A stretch of 64,000 nucleotides of DNA, from assembly GCF_902806455.1 (NCBI RefSeq), contig NZ_CADCWQ010000001.1, positions 1,612,001 to 1,676,000 on the forward strand. Direction: 5' to 3'. Below, in pieces: positions 26,916 through 36,193 of the stretch (position 1 is the first letter of the stretch; every line of letters starts with the position of its first letter). A program made the position numbers and the translations under genes. This DNA comes from Virgibacillus doumboii. Lineage in GTDB: Bacteria > Bacillota > Bacilli > Bacillales > Amphibacillaceae. The notes under the pieces were generated by a model. It was not told the origin of the DNA. It did not search any database and saw only the letters and a list, made by a program, of their open reading frames with translations.

Positions 26916-28043
26916 TTGCAAACATTAAGAACAGGCGGAAGAACGCTGGTGTGGCTGGTTGTTGTTCTTCTGTTATTTATAGGAATTAGTTATACGGTCG
27001 CACCGGATGCACCTGAAGAGTTTCCTGACTTTGTTTCAGATTCCCCATCGCCTACAGGTGTGAAAGCTTTCTATACATATATGGATAACCAAACAGGTAC
27101 GGTTAACAGATGGGACCATTCACCGGAACTTTTGACTGGTGAGGACGACAATCAGTTATTAATTATGGTCGAACCGTCTTTCACCCCTAACACCAAAGAA
27201 ATGGAAGAATATATTTCTTTTATGGAATCAGGCAATACGATTTTGCTGTTAAAGACAAATCCGGATGGGATGTTTGGCATTGAAACGGTTCCGGCACAGA
27301 GTGAATCGGGCACCGTAACTAATCAGAACGGAAATGACCATAAGGCTGACTTAAATTCGACGTTTCGCATCGATTCAAATAAAGATAGTAACATAGTATT
27401 GCGTGATGATGCCGGTGTAATTGCAGCAGAAAGGGATCTTGGAATTGGAAAGTTAATTACGGCTGTATCACCGGAGTGGATTACGAACGGAAAAATATTG
27501 GAGCAAGATCATCTGGAATTAATTTTTTATCTAATACAGACGGGAAACGAAAGATGGGAAGCGATTTATTTTGATGAATACCTGCATGAGTCCGAGCATG
27601 CACCAGCAATAACGACACTTTATCCGGGCTGGATGCTGGTTCTGGGATTTCAGGTAATTCTGCTGACTATCGTCTGGCTCATGCATCAGGGGAAACGCTT
27701 TGGACCTGTCATTGAACCAAGGGAAGAAACAGTCCGGTTCAGTTATGAGCGCATTCGTGCACTGGCAGCATGGTATCAAAGGGGAAACAGATATATTGAC
27801 TCACTGAGGATTCAGGCGGATTATTTAAAATTACGCTTGCAGGAACGTTGGGGAATTCCGTATTACAAAGATTGGTCAGATATTAAAGAACACATTGAAC
27901 GGAAAATGGACACTGAACAGGATATGGACACATTCTTCAATGGATTAACATATGTGTTACGCCAGGATCGGATAAGCAAAAAAACGTACTTATCATGGGC
28001 AAAGCAGATAGATAGATTACGGAAAGAGGTGGAAGAAGGATGA
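26916..28043 (+). CDS. DUF4350 domain protein
   Basis: A 375-residue protein starting at TTG, with TAAGGAGGG 10 bp upstream. The N-terminal membrane anchor (LVWLVVVLLLFIGISYTV) is followed by an extracytoplasmic DUF4350-like domain resembling a glutamine-amidotransferase fold (FYTYMDNQ..., EYISFMESGNTILLLKTN). A second helix (about residues 228-248) leads to a cytoplasmic tail. It is a regular partner of MoxR and DUF58 genes. Its stop overlaps the next start by 4 bp (ATGA). Confidence 0.8.
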   Translation: MQTLRTGGRTLVWLVVVLLLFIGISYTVAPDAPEEFPDFVSDSPSPTGVKAFYTYMDNQTGTVNRWDHSPELLTGEDDNQLLIMVEPSFTPNTKEMEEYISFMESGNTILLLKTNPDGMFGIETVPAQSESGTVTNQNGNDHKADLNSTFRIDSNKDSNIVLRDDAGVIAAERDLGIGKLITAVSPEWITNGKILEQDHLELIFYLIQTGNERWEAIYFDEYLHESEHAPAITTLYPGWMLVLGFQVILLTIVWLMHQGKRFGPVIEPREETVRFSYERIRALAAWYQRGNRYIDSLRIQADYLKLRLQERWGIPYYKDWSDIKEHIERKMDTEQDMDTFFNGLTYVLRQDRISKKTYLSWAKQIDRLRKEVEEG

Positions 28044-28969
28044 GGAACGAGTTGGCATCATTACTGGAAAAATATGAAGAACGAATTCTTGGTCAATCAA
28101 TGAATCTAAAACTCTTGCTATCTGCTGTTTTGGCAGATGGCCATGTTTTAGTTGAAGGTGTACCGGGCACCGGTAAAACACAGATGGTGCGTACACTTTC
28201 CGATTTACTGAATGGAACCTTTAATCGGATCCAATTTACACCGGATTTGCTTCCAAGTGATATAACAGGAAGTACCATATACAACATGCAGGAAGGTAAT
28301 TTCCAAACGATAAAAGGACCGATTTTTACAAATATACTTTTGGCGGATGAGATTAACCGGACACCGGCCAAAACGCAGGCTGCCTTATTGGAGGCAATGG
28401 AAGAAAAGCAAGTGACGATTCAAGGAAATACTTATAAACTCCCCGATGTCTTTTTTGTGGTGGCGACTCAAAACCCAATTGAGTTTGAAGGAACTTATCC
28501 ATTACCCGAGGCTCAACAGGATCGGTTTTTATTGAAGCTGAACATTGATTTCCCTTCGTTTGAAGAAGAAACCAACGTATTAAAACAAGTGATGGAAGGC
28601 GGAAATGCTGAGGCAGTGATGGATGCCATAATAGATATGGACACCTTTTTATCCATACGTAGGGAAGTGGCAGCCATCACGTTGAATGATGATATCCTAA
28701 ATTACATTATGCAAATTATACGACGGACAAGAAATATGGAGGCTGTCCGATTCGGGGCAAGTACGCGGGCGGCAATCTCCATTGCCAAAGCTGCGAGAAG
28801 CTGGGCATACTTAACCAACCGAGATTATGTAACGCCTGATGACGTTAAAATGGTTGCAAAACCTGCATTGCGACATCGTTTACAAATAGCTCCGCATATG
28901 GAATTGGAGGGAGTTGGCCTGGATGAAATCATTGAAGAACTTGTGGGAGCGGTTGCTGTTCCGCGATAG
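28040..28969 (+). CDS. MoxR-family AAA+ ATPase
   Basis: A 309-residue MoxR ATPase. Walker A is GVPGTGKTQM (about residue 40), Walker B is LLADEINRTPAKTQAALLEAMEEK (about 105), sensor 1 is VVATQNPIEFEGTYPLPEAQQDRF, and an arginine-rich lid follows. MoxR proteins act as chaperones with VWA-type partners such as DUF58, encoded by the overlapping next gene. GAAGGATG serves as ribosome binding site within the overlapping upstream gene. Confidence 0.92.
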   Translation: MRNELASLLEKYEERILGQSMNLKLLLSAVLADGHVLVEGVPGTGKTQMVRTLSDLLNGTFNRIQFTPDLLPSDITGSTIYNMQEGNFQTIKGPIFTNILLADEINRTPAKTQAALLEAMEEKQVTIQGNTYKLPDVFFVVATQNPIEFEGTYPLPEAQQDRFLLKLNIDFPSFEEETNVLKQVMEGGNAEAVMDAIIDMDTFLSIRREVAAITLNDDILNYIMQIIRRTRNMEAVRFGASTRAAISIAKAARSWAYLTNRDYVTPDDVKMVAKPALRHRLQIAPHMELEGVGLDEIIEELVGAVAVPR

Positions 28970-30281
28970 GGGCATTCTGCCGGCGAAGCGGCTGCTTGTT
29001 TTGTTTCTCATTTTTTCTATTGGTGTTACTGTCCTGGCTGCTTTTTCATCCGTGTCGTGGACTTGGTTGTTTGTTATGAATGGACTGCTTTTTTTCATTA
29101 GCCTGCTGGACTTATTGTTATCACCGAAGAGAAAAGATTTGTCATTAAAACGTGAGATACCGGATGAACTGGAACGGGGAATGACGTATTCCGTTCAACT
29201 TGAGGTTACCAATGCCTCGGCTCTAGTTTGTCAAATCCAACTAATAGATGGATTACCACAATCATTCCGGGCTCCCTTTCCATTGAAGGGTACAGTTCAA
29301 TCACGAGGAACTTCTATGCTATCCTATCAGGTTATTGCTCCTGTTAGGGGAAAATATGAGATGGATAAACTGTTTATTCGTTACAAAAGCAACTTTGGAT
29401 TATGGGAAAAACAAATGGCCATTAACTTAGAACAGAGCGTGAAAGTCATTCCTGATTTAACTGAAACAAAGCGCTACCTGGAAAGTCCGCAGCAATTTTT
29501 ACTGTATGAAGGCATGAAAATTCGTAAACAACATGCTGAAACAGGAGAATTCGCGCAAATCCGCAGCTATGCCGTGGGTGATGATCCGAGAAAAATCAAC
29601 TGGCGTCAAACGGCAAAATTGCAGGAAATAATGACAAATGAGTATGAACCGGAACACGGAAAATACGTTACAATCCTGATTGATTGCGGGCGGATGATGG
29701 GAGCAGAGCTTAAAAAAGAAAATCGGCTTGAAAAGGCATTGGAAGCAGCATTAACAACAGCTGCAGCAGCCCTAAAAAAAGGGGATTATGTTGCAGTGCT
29801 CGCGTTTTCCAAAGATATCAAACAATTTGTGCCTCCTGCAAAAGGAATGAAACATTTACAAAAAATTTTACAAACAATCTATAATGTAAATGTCGAGGCG
29901 AGTGAAACCAATTATTATGCTGCTATCAATCATCTGTCAGCCACTTTGAAGAAACGAAGTCTGATTCTGTTATTTAGTGATGTTCAAACATTTCTTCATG
30001 AAGAAACAGCATTGAACCAATTAAAACGGTTGCGCAGGCGGCATTTGTTTATGATGATTGGAATCGAAGACGAAGCATTGTTAAAAATGGCGGGACAAAA
30101 ACCGGATAGTACGAAAAACACTATGGTCAAAAGCATTGCCCAGCAACAAATACATTTCAAAAAACGTGAAAAAGCAAACTGGGAAAAACAGGGGCTCTCC
30201 ATGGTGGAAGCCAAAGAAGAGTATCTGGCATCAGCAGCTGTCTCACAATATATCCGCATTATGAATGAAGGGTTGCTTTAG
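28923..30281 (+). CDS. DUF58 (VWA-like) membrane protein
   Basis: A 452-residue protein with two N-terminal transmembrane helices (about 20-58), a beta-sandwich region, and the DUF58 signature (FAQIRSYAVGDDPRKINWRQTAK, about residue 205). A VWA-like fold follows, with LIDCGRMMGAELKKENRLEKAL in place of a classical DxSxS site. It overlaps the MoxR gene by 47 bp. The ATG at 28923 has GGAGGGAG 9 bp upstream; a TTG at 28914 is too close to that site. The 3' end overlaps the convergent DUF95 gene by 23 bp. Confidence 0.87.
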   Translation: MKSLKNLWERLLFRDRGILPAKRLLVLFLIFSIGVTVLAAFSSVSWTWLFVMNGLLFFISLLDLLLSPKRKDLSLKREIPDELERGMTYSVQLEVTNASALVCQIQLIDGLPQSFRAPFPLKGTVQSRGTSMLSYQVIAPVRGKYEMDKLFIRYKSNFGLWEKQMAINLEQSVKVIPDLTETKRYLESPQQFLLYEGMKIRKQHAETGEFAQIRSYAVGDDPRKINWRQTAKLQEIMTNEYEPEHGKYVTILIDCGRMMGAELKKENRLEKALEAALTTAAAALKKGDYVAVLAFSKDIKQFVPPAKGMKHLQKILQTIYNVNVEASETNYYAAINHLSATLKKRSLILLFSDVQTFLHEETALNQLKRLRRRHLFMMIGIEDEALLKMAGQKPDSTKNTMVKSIAQQQIHFKKREKANWEKQGLSMVEAKEEYLASAAVSQYIRIMNEGLL

Positions 30282-31239
30282 TGTTATTTTTCCGAAGCAG
30301 TATTTTTCCACTGGCAACGTACAAAATTAAACCAGCCAAGGTCAATAATGCGACGGCATATTTTGTTTCCAGTGACAGGGAAGCAGGAGTTATGAAGCCT
30401 TCAATGATGCCGGCAATAATAAATAATGGTATGGTTCCCAGCAAAAGCTGAACAGAACGCTTTGCCTGTCTTTTTAATTGAAAACCGCGTGAAAAAGCGC
30501 CCGGTGCAAATAATTTATATCCCATAAGTAAACCTGCTCCACCTGCAATGAAAATAGCTGTCAGTTCAATAACGCCGTGTGGAACAATATAGGCCCAGAA
30601 TTCATAGGAATTACCATAATTCCAGAACAATCCAGCAAGCGCGCCAACCATGATACCGTTAGATACCATGATATAGACGGTCAATATTCCGAATGTGATA
30701 CCGCCTGCAAAAGCCAGGAAAGCCACCTGGATATTGTTCGTCATGATTGTTGCGGACATTAAGGAAGCATCCACTGACCCGGTATTTGTATCCAACTGTT
30801 CCGGATTGACCGATTGTGCAATTCGTTCCGGCAGCAGTGAATAAAGGTTTAGCGGGTCATCCAGTACAGAAAGAAATGCTGCAAGTGCTCCAACTGCAAA
30901 CAATACCATGGCGACTATGACTGCCTTCCATTGCTCCAGTAACAATCCAATAAAAGTTGTACCGAAAAATGTGCGAATCTGCCGAAAACTGGATACTTGA
31001 TCTTTATATAGTAGATTGTGAGCTTTTGCGACAAGTTCGTTCAAATAATCTGTTACATCTTCATCAGGAAAATAGGTATGGCTGTAAGAAAGATGCTGTG
31101 CTGATTTCTGATAAAGCCGATTAAATTGATCAATATCTTTTCCGGTAAGGCTTCGTTTATTTTTGCCAAGCATTGTTATGTATTGTTCCAGCTGCTTCCA
31201 TTCCTCACGGTTCTGTTTGATAAATTGTTGGATGTTCAC
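30259..31239 (-). CDS. DUF95 / SpoIIM-superfamily membrane protein
   Basis: A 326-residue membrane protein with a soluble helical N-terminus (about 1-95) and five or six transmembrane helices. The conserved DUF95 motif NNIQVAFLAFAGGITFG and the following helix with HGVIELTAIFIAGGAGLLMG are clear. It is not the sporulation gene itself, which lies at 50201. Such paralogues accompany MoxR/RDD clusters. The start is GTG with AAGGAAGGTG upstream. Confidence 0.85.
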   Translation of the reverse strand: MNIQQFIKQNREEWKQLEQYITMLGKNKRSLTGKDIDQFNRLYQKSAQHLSYSHTYFPDEDVTDYLNELVAKAHNLLYKDQVSSFRQIRTFFGTTFIGLLLEQWKAVIVAMVLFAVGALAAFLSVLDDPLNLYSLLPERIAQSVNPEQLDTNTGSVDASLMSATIMTNNIQVAFLAFAGGITFGILTVYIMVSNGIMVGALAGLFWNYGNSYEFWAYIVPHGVIELTAIFIAGGAGLLMGYKLFAPGAFSRGFQLKRQAKRSVQLLLGTIPLFIIAGIIEGFITPASLSLETKYAVALLTLAGLILYVASGKILLRKNNTKATLHS

Positions 31240-31338
31240 GGCTGCACCTTCCTTTACGACGTTTAAAGTTTATTTATCTATTATAATTTGTCTTGATGGT
31301 ATTTGAAACCTATAGATAATAAAAAAGGGGAAAATAGT

Positions 31339-32136
31339 ATGAATCAGGAACAAGTAGCAGTTAAAACACCAGAATTCGTATCGTTGAATTTTAAACTGGC
31401 TGGCCTTGGAAGTCGGGCAGGTGCTATGATTATCGATCAGCTTTTGCTGACGGCGTTTAATTTTATTATGATACTTTTTATTGTTTTTGTAATTCGGTCA
31501 GATTTCACAGCTTTTTTGAACAGTTCCTCACTCCCATTGGCTATTTCAATCATTCTTATATTTATCGTTTACTGGGGTTACTTTTTTGTATGTGAATATT
31601 TTTTTGGCGGTAAAACACTCGGCAAAAAACTATTGGGTATCAGGGTTATTCAGGAGAACGGTCACAGTATTACCTTGCTCTCCAGCCTGATCCGCAATCT
31701 GCTCCGTATTATTGATATGCTGCCAACTGGTTATTTTGTAGGGATTATCATGGTTTTCTTTCATTCCAGACATAAACGGCTTGGGGATATTGTTGCCGGT
31801 ACCATTGTAGTACATGAGCGTAGAGGAAAGAACGCTAAAGCATCCAGTTCGATTGAAACTGAAATCGAGTCCAGGGGGCTAACGAAAGAAATTTTATCCA
31901 TTGATGACTGGGCACTTCGATCGTTCGGAATGACAGAATGGAAATTGTTAAAAAGCTATAGTGAGCGCTTATTACAATTGGAGGAAGCCGATCGAAAACA
32001 GTTAACAAGGAAATTAGCGATGGCTCTTTTTCCGAAGATAGGACTTGAGGCAGAGGGGTTGGACTATCAGGAAACAGAGGATACACTGCTTGCTTTGTAT
32101 TTGATTCTTAAAGACGAATGGGAATTTGAGCTGTGA
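31339..32136 (+). CDS. RDD family membrane protein
   Basis: A 265-residue protein. The RDD domain (about 20-155) has the family's Arg and Asp residues at SRAGAMIIDQLLL, three transmembrane helices, and GGKTLGKKLLGIRV with a later RHKRLGDIVAGT. The C-terminal 100 residues are soluble and helical. The ATG at 31339 follows AGGGGA. It is divergent from the DUF95 gene across about 100 bp, so they may share a regulatory region. RDD proteins are proposed transporters; substrate is not known here. Confidence 0.85.
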   Translation: MNQEQVAVKTPEFVSLNFKLAGLGSRAGAMIIDQLLLTAFNFIMILFIVFVIRSDFTAFLNSSSLPLAISIILIFIVYWGYFFVCEYFFGGKTLGKKLLGIRVIQENGHSITLLSSLIRNLLRIIDMLPTGYFVGIIMVFFHSRHKRLGDIVAGTIVVHERRGKNAKASSSIETEIESRGLTKEILSIDDWALRSFGMTEWKLLKSYSERLLQLEEADRKQLTRKLAMALFPKIGLEAEGLDYQETEDTLLALYLILKDEWEFEL

Positions 32137-32209
32137 ACTGAATCCCCGGAAGACTGCTTTCATTATATGATATAATATAATAAATACGTTTAAAGGGATG
32201 TCTCGAACG

Positions 32210-33460
32210 ATGTCACAATGGTATCCAAAAAAAGGACGAGTCATTTTTCACGTTGATATGAATTCATTTTATGCTTCTGTGGAAATGGCTTATAATCCAA
32301 AACTGAAAGGCAAACCGCTGGCGATTGCCGGAAATCCGGAAGAACGTAAAGGGATTATTGTAACAAGCAGTTATGAGGCAAGGGCCAAAGGGGTAAAGAC
32401 AACAATGCAGCTCTGGCAGGCACGCAGGCTTTGTCCGGAGTTAACTGTATTACGTCCCAATTTTGACAGGTACCGAGCTGCATCGAGAGAAATATTTAAA
32501 ATGATGGCAGAAATAACCCCGTATGTTCAACCAGTTTCAATTGATGAGGGGTATATGGATGTGACGGATACGGAACAGCATGGAAACCCGATTGAAATTG
32601 CCCAAAACCTGCAAAATAAAATCCAACGTGAACTTGACCTTCCATGCAGCATTGGTATCGCACCAAATAAATTCCTGGCAAAAATGGCCTCTGATATGAA
32701 AAAACCAATGGGAATTACTATTTTACGCAAACGTGATATACAGGGTAAGCTATGGCCGCTCCCGATTGAAGAAATGTACGGTGTTGGTGAGAAAACTGCA
32801 TCAAAACTACAGGCTGTGGATGTCAATACAATCGGTGACCTTGCTAACGGTGATACATACCAGCTGAAAAGGCTGCTTGGTATCAATGGTGAACGACTGA
32901 AAAACAGGGCAAACGGAATTGATACAAGACCCGTTGACCCGGATGCAGTAAATGAATTCAAAAGTATAGGCAGCTCGCAAACATTACCGGAAGATACAAC
33001 GAATGAAACGGAAATACGAAAACTAATGAATCAGCTTGCTGATAATGTTGAGCGGAGAATGATTCGCAAGCAGGCAGCAGGAAAAAGTGTACAGATAATG
33101 ATTCGTTATTATGATCGAAAAACGATAACACGAAGCAAAAAGCTGCAGGGGTACATCGATAAAAAATCCGATATCCTTCAGGTAGCCTATGAACTATTTG
33201 ATAAGCATTGGAATTTAGACCCAATACGGTTACTTGGAATTACCGTTCAGGATGTTGACGAAAAACAAAATATTGCCAAACAGCTGGATTTATTTACGTA
33301 TGAGGAAGAAGCAGGAAAAGAAAAACTATATCATGCTATCGATGAATTGACCCAGAAATATGGTAAGAATCTCTTTAAACAGTTTAAGAACGAAGAAGAC
33401 AATGATGACCAGCCAAGGACAAGCTTTCAGAAAGATTTTTTGGATGACTTTAAGCGTTAA
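32210..33460 (+). CDS. dinB: DNA polymerase IV (Y family)
   Basis: A 416-residue translesion polymerase, PolYA/YqjH-like. The active-site acids are in FHVDMNSFYASVE and SIDEGYMDVT; the thumb HhH region is YGVGEKTASKL. The C-terminus has a beta-clamp-binding motif QLDLF (about residue 364). AAAGGGATG is the ribosome binding site, so the ATG at 32210 is preferred over 32198. A TATAAT lies at 32171-32176. No LexA box is obvious in front of it. Confidence 0.92.
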   Translation: MSQWYPKKGRVIFHVDMNSFYASVEMAYNPKLKGKPLAIAGNPEERKGIIVTSSYEARAKGVKTTMQLWQARRLCPELTVLRPNFDRYRAASREIFKMMAEITPYVQPVSIDEGYMDVTDTEQHGNPIEIAQNLQNKIQRELDLPCSIGIAPNKFLAKMASDMKKPMGITILRKRDIQGKLWPLPIEEMYGVGEKTASKLQAVDVNTIGDLANGDTYQLKRLLGINGERLKNRANGIDTRPVDPDAVNEFKSIGSSQTLPEDTTNETEIRKLMNQLADNVERRMIRKQAAGKSVQIMIRYYDRKTITRSKKLQGYIDKKSDILQVAYELFDKHWNLDPIRLLGITVQDVDEKQNIAKQLDLFTYEEEAGKEKLYHAIDELTQKYGKNLFKQFKNEEDNDDQPRTSFQKDFLDDFKR

Positions 33461-33647
33461 TTAAAGATCACATATCTTTGATCATACCAATCCCCAAAAA
33501 TAGTCAAATTACAAAAAGTAGTTCATTTTTGGAGTACTTAACATCAAATTGTACTTAAAATGGCCTGCTTTTTTTTGTTTTAAACAATCGGACTTGTTAA
33601 ACATTTTTTGGATTATTGTCGATTTCAGTTAAATATTTTCATCGACC
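33461..33647. other. AT-rich intergenic sequence without a visible gene
   Basis: Follows dinB. Only a small AAAGAT/ATCTTT hairpin near 33466-33482, without a T-run, is seen. No ORF with a ribosome binding site is present. Confidence 0.5.
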
Positions 33648-33675
33648 TTGTAATACGATGTATATCGTTTTACAA
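33648..33675. promoter_or_regulatory. 28-bp palindromic operator overlapping a promoter, PadR-type candidate
   Basis: TTGTAATACGAT (33648-33659) and ATCGTTTTACAA (33664-33675) are inverse with a single mismatch and a 4-bp centre GTAT. TTTACA (33669-33674) and TATAAT (33694-33699) form a -35/-10 pair with a long 19-bp spacer, so a bound repressor would block it. The decayed PadR gene starts about 50 bp downstream, suggesting autoregulation. Confidence 0.6.
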
Positions 33676-33725
33676 TATTATAGGGAAATAAAATATAATG
33701 AGGTTGTAAAGAATTTTTAGGAATT

Positions 33726-33935
33726 GATGATAAGTGGTTAAATTTAATAGTAACATGTGATATCTATGGGTATGAAAACACTAAACTATTAAATCAATTA
33801 AGTATGGACGTTTAAAATAAGTGAGAAAACGCTTTATTCTACTTTAAGATTACTTGGAAGGAACAGCCCTTTTTGAGTGAGGCGACAGCAGGAATGACTG
33901 GAAAAAGTTGCTGTTAGTTATTCTTTAAAAGTAAA
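33726..33935 (+). pseudogene. Decayed PadR-family transcriptional regulator
   Basis: Translated fragments read DDKWLNLIVTCDIYGYE and KLLNQLSMDV, then after a +1 frameshift ISEKTLYSTLRLLGRN, then in a third frame SEATAGMTGKS. They match the order of the PadR winged-helix domain: the YGYE helix, the S-x-x-TLY-x-x-L recognition helix, and the Gly-rich wing. Two frameshifts and the short length show that it is broken. It lies directly upstream of the plsY-like operon with no intervening terminator. Confidence 0.6.
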
Positions 33936-33957
33936 TGATTCATTTGGGGGAGGAAGT

Positions 33958-34509
33958 ATGATCCTAACGATTACTTCAATCATTCTGCTATCTTATTGCC
34001 TTGGAAGTATAACGGGTGCCTATTACATAACCAAATGGATGATTGGAGAAGACATTCGAACGCTTGGGAGCGGTAATGTTGGAGCAAGAAATGCCGGAAG
34101 ACAGTTGGGAAAAAAAGGGTTTCTGTGTACGCTTCTAATTGATATTGCAAAAGTAATGATTACGCTCTCGTTAGTAAGCTTTATATTCCCGGAAAATGAA
34201 ATAATACTGCTGATTAGTGCGCTTTTCCTGTTGGTTGGGCATATTTGGCCGGTGCAGCTTGGTTTTAAAGGTGGAAAGGGAGTTGTTGTTTTTTTAGCTT
34301 CAACACTATTTTTCATGCCGCTTGCGATTGTGGTTTTAGGAATATGTATGGGAATAAGTTATCTGCTTATTCGAAACTTTACGATTGCTGGATTGGTTTC
34401 GATGGGTTCTATTCCTGTTACAGCCTGGATATTGGAAGAAACTTATTTTGCTATTGGCCTGTTTATTTTATTAATAGTCGTTGTAATCCCACATATTCAA
34501 AGAAAGTGA
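33958..34509 (+). CDS. PlsY-like glycerol-3-phosphate acyltransferase (membrane)
   Basis: A 183-residue membrane protein with about five helices. PlsY motifs are present: LGSGNVGARNAGR (about residue 36) and GFKGGKGVVVFLA (about 101), the sites for glycerol phosphate and acyl phosphate. GGGGGAGG precedes the ATG. PlsY normally makes lysophosphatidate for phospholipids. The sequence is divergent, with GARN for the more usual GATN, and its operon partners are unusual, so this may be a specialised paralogue. The housekeeping plsY is not in this window. Confidence 0.82.
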   Translation: MILTITSIILLSYCLGSITGAYYITKWMIGEDIRTLGSGNVGARNAGRQLGKKGFLCTLLIDIAKVMITLSLVSFIFPENEIILLISALFLLVGHIWPVQLGFKGGKGVVVFLASTLFFMPLAIVVLGICMGISYLLIRNFTIAGLVSMGSIPVTAWILEETYFAIGLFILLIVVVIPHIQRK

Positions 34510-34567
34510 ACAAGTGTATCCACGCTTCGCTTACTCGATTTTATTTTTGGCTTGAGGAGGCAAAAGA

Positions 34568-36193
34568 ATGGAGCATCTTACGTTAACATATAAAATAGCT
34601 TCAGAACCGGAAGAAATGGAACAAATCTACAAATTAAACTATGAAACGTTTGTTGAAGAAATCCCGCAACATCAACAAAACGAAAGCCATCGCTTAATCG
34701 ATAAATTTGATAAGGAAAATATATATATAGTTGCCAAAGATTATGAAGAAGTTATCGGAATGATTGCGGTTCGTGCCAATCGCCCGTTTTCCCTTGATCA
34801 TAAATTGGACGACTTAGATGATTATTTGCCAAAAGACGCTAATCCATGTGAAGTCAGACTGCTTTCCGTAAAAAAGAAATATCGAAAAAGCCTTGTATTT
34901 TTTCAATTGGCGAATGTGCTTATCAGCTATTGTTTGGAAAAGAAGTATAATATGGCTCTTATTTCAGGCACTGACCGGCAAATTAGGCTTTATAAAAAAA
35001 TCGGGTTTGAATCATTCGGACCAATGGTTGGAACGGAGGGGGCAAATTATCAACCGATGTACCTGACTAAAGAGAAATTTGAAACTACCTCAAAAGTTTT
35101 TTCTAAAATGATGCAAAAAAAGAGACTATCAGAGCCAATTAACTTTTTACCTGGCCCTGTTGCAATCAACAAAGATGTAGAACAAGCATTTAGAAAAGCA
35201 GCTATTTCTCATCGTTCCGGTGATTTTATTAAAGAAATGAAGACAGTTCAAAATCAGCTTTGTGAACTTGTAAATGCAAGATATGCACAAATAGTAGTTG
35301 GGACAGGGACGCTTGCGAATGATCTGGTAGCCGCTCAAATCAAGAAACTTCCCGGTAGAGGGCTGATTATCGCAAATGGGGAGTTTGGATACCGGTTAAT
35401 AGATCATGCAGAAAGGCTAAATCTATATTACTATAAATTAGAAAAACAATGGAACGAGAAAGTTACGATAAACGAGATTGAACGTTTTCTTGAAACACAT
35501 GAAGACATTAATTGGATTTGGACGGTACATTGTGAGACATCAACAGGATATCTATACGATTTGGATAAAATGGCGGAGCTAGCAAAAAAACACCATTTTA
35601 AGTTATGTGTGGATGCATGCAGTTCAGTTGGAGTAGTTCCCGTTGATTTAAAGGATGTTTATTTAGCAAGTACGGTAAGTGGAAAGGGATTGGGTGCTTA
35701 TCCCGGTTTGGGAATTGTTTTTCATCAAGAGCAAATTTTACCGAATAATGAGATACCCAGATATTTAGATTTGGGACAGTATTCAAAAACCGACAGTATT
35801 CCGTATACACACTCATCAAACCTTATTTCTGCATTGCATGAAGCGGTAAAAAGGGTGGATCTGGAAAAGAAGAAAAATGTAGCAAGTACTGTTAGGCAAA
35901 TGCTAACAGGTGCTAATTTTACTGTTTTGGGAAATGAAGATTATTCACCCGGTATAATGAGCATTCAGCTTCCTGATTACGTTTCTTCAAAAGACATAGG
36001 TGATAAGCTGAAGGAAAAAGGGATAATTATTAGCTATGAAAGTGACTACTTGCTGAAGCGGAATTGGATACAGCTGGCATTAATGGGGGATCATACCTTG
36101 ACGGAATTTCAAAAGGCATTAACTAATCTTCAACAAACAATAGTAAGTAAAGTTGAGGAGGATAAAATGCGATGCTTCAAAATAAACGATTAA
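34568..36193 (+). CDS. Fusion: GNAT acyltransferase-like domain + class V PLP aminotransferase
   Basis: A 541-residue two-domain protein in one frame. Residues 1-180 are GNAT-like and recall FeeM/autoinducer-synthase-type N-acyltransferases (LNYETFVEEIP, then CEVRLLSVKKKYRKS and IRLYKKIGFESFG). From about 195 a class V aminotransferase begins with NFLPGPVAINKDV. It has VVGTGTLANDLVAA for phosphate contacts, CVDACSSVGVVP with the PLP-ring Asp, and STVSGKGLGAYPG with the Schiff-base Lys. GAGGAGG precedes the ATG. Substrates are unknown; phosphonate- or serine-type transaminases are the closest recollection. The 3' end overlaps the next gene by 22 bp. Confidence 0.8.
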   Translation: MEHLTLTYKIASEPEEMEQIYKLNYETFVEEIPQHQQNESHRLIDKFDKENIYIVAKDYEEVIGMIAVRANRPFSLDHKLDDLDDYLPKDANPCEVRLLSVKKKYRKSLVFFQLANVLISYCLEKKYNMALISGTDRQIRLYKKIGFESFGPMVGTEGANYQPMYLTKEKFETTSKVFSKMMQKKRLSEPINFLPGPVAINKDVEQAFRKAAISHRSGDFIKEMKTVQNQLCELVNARYAQIVVGTGTLANDLVAAQIKKLPGRGLIIANGEFGYRLIDHAERLNLYYYKLEKQWNEKVTINEIERFLETHEDINWIWTVHCETSTGYLYDLDKMAELAKKHHFKLCVDACSSVGVVPVDLKDVYLASTVSGKGLGAYPGLGIVFHQEQILPNNEIPRYLDLGQYSKTDSIPYTHSSNLISALHEAVKRVDLEKKKNVASTVRQMLTGANFTVLGNEDYSPGIMSIQLPDYVSSKDIGDKLKEKGIIISYESDYLLKRNWIQLALMGDHTLTEFQKALTNLQQTIVSKVEEDKMRCFKIND

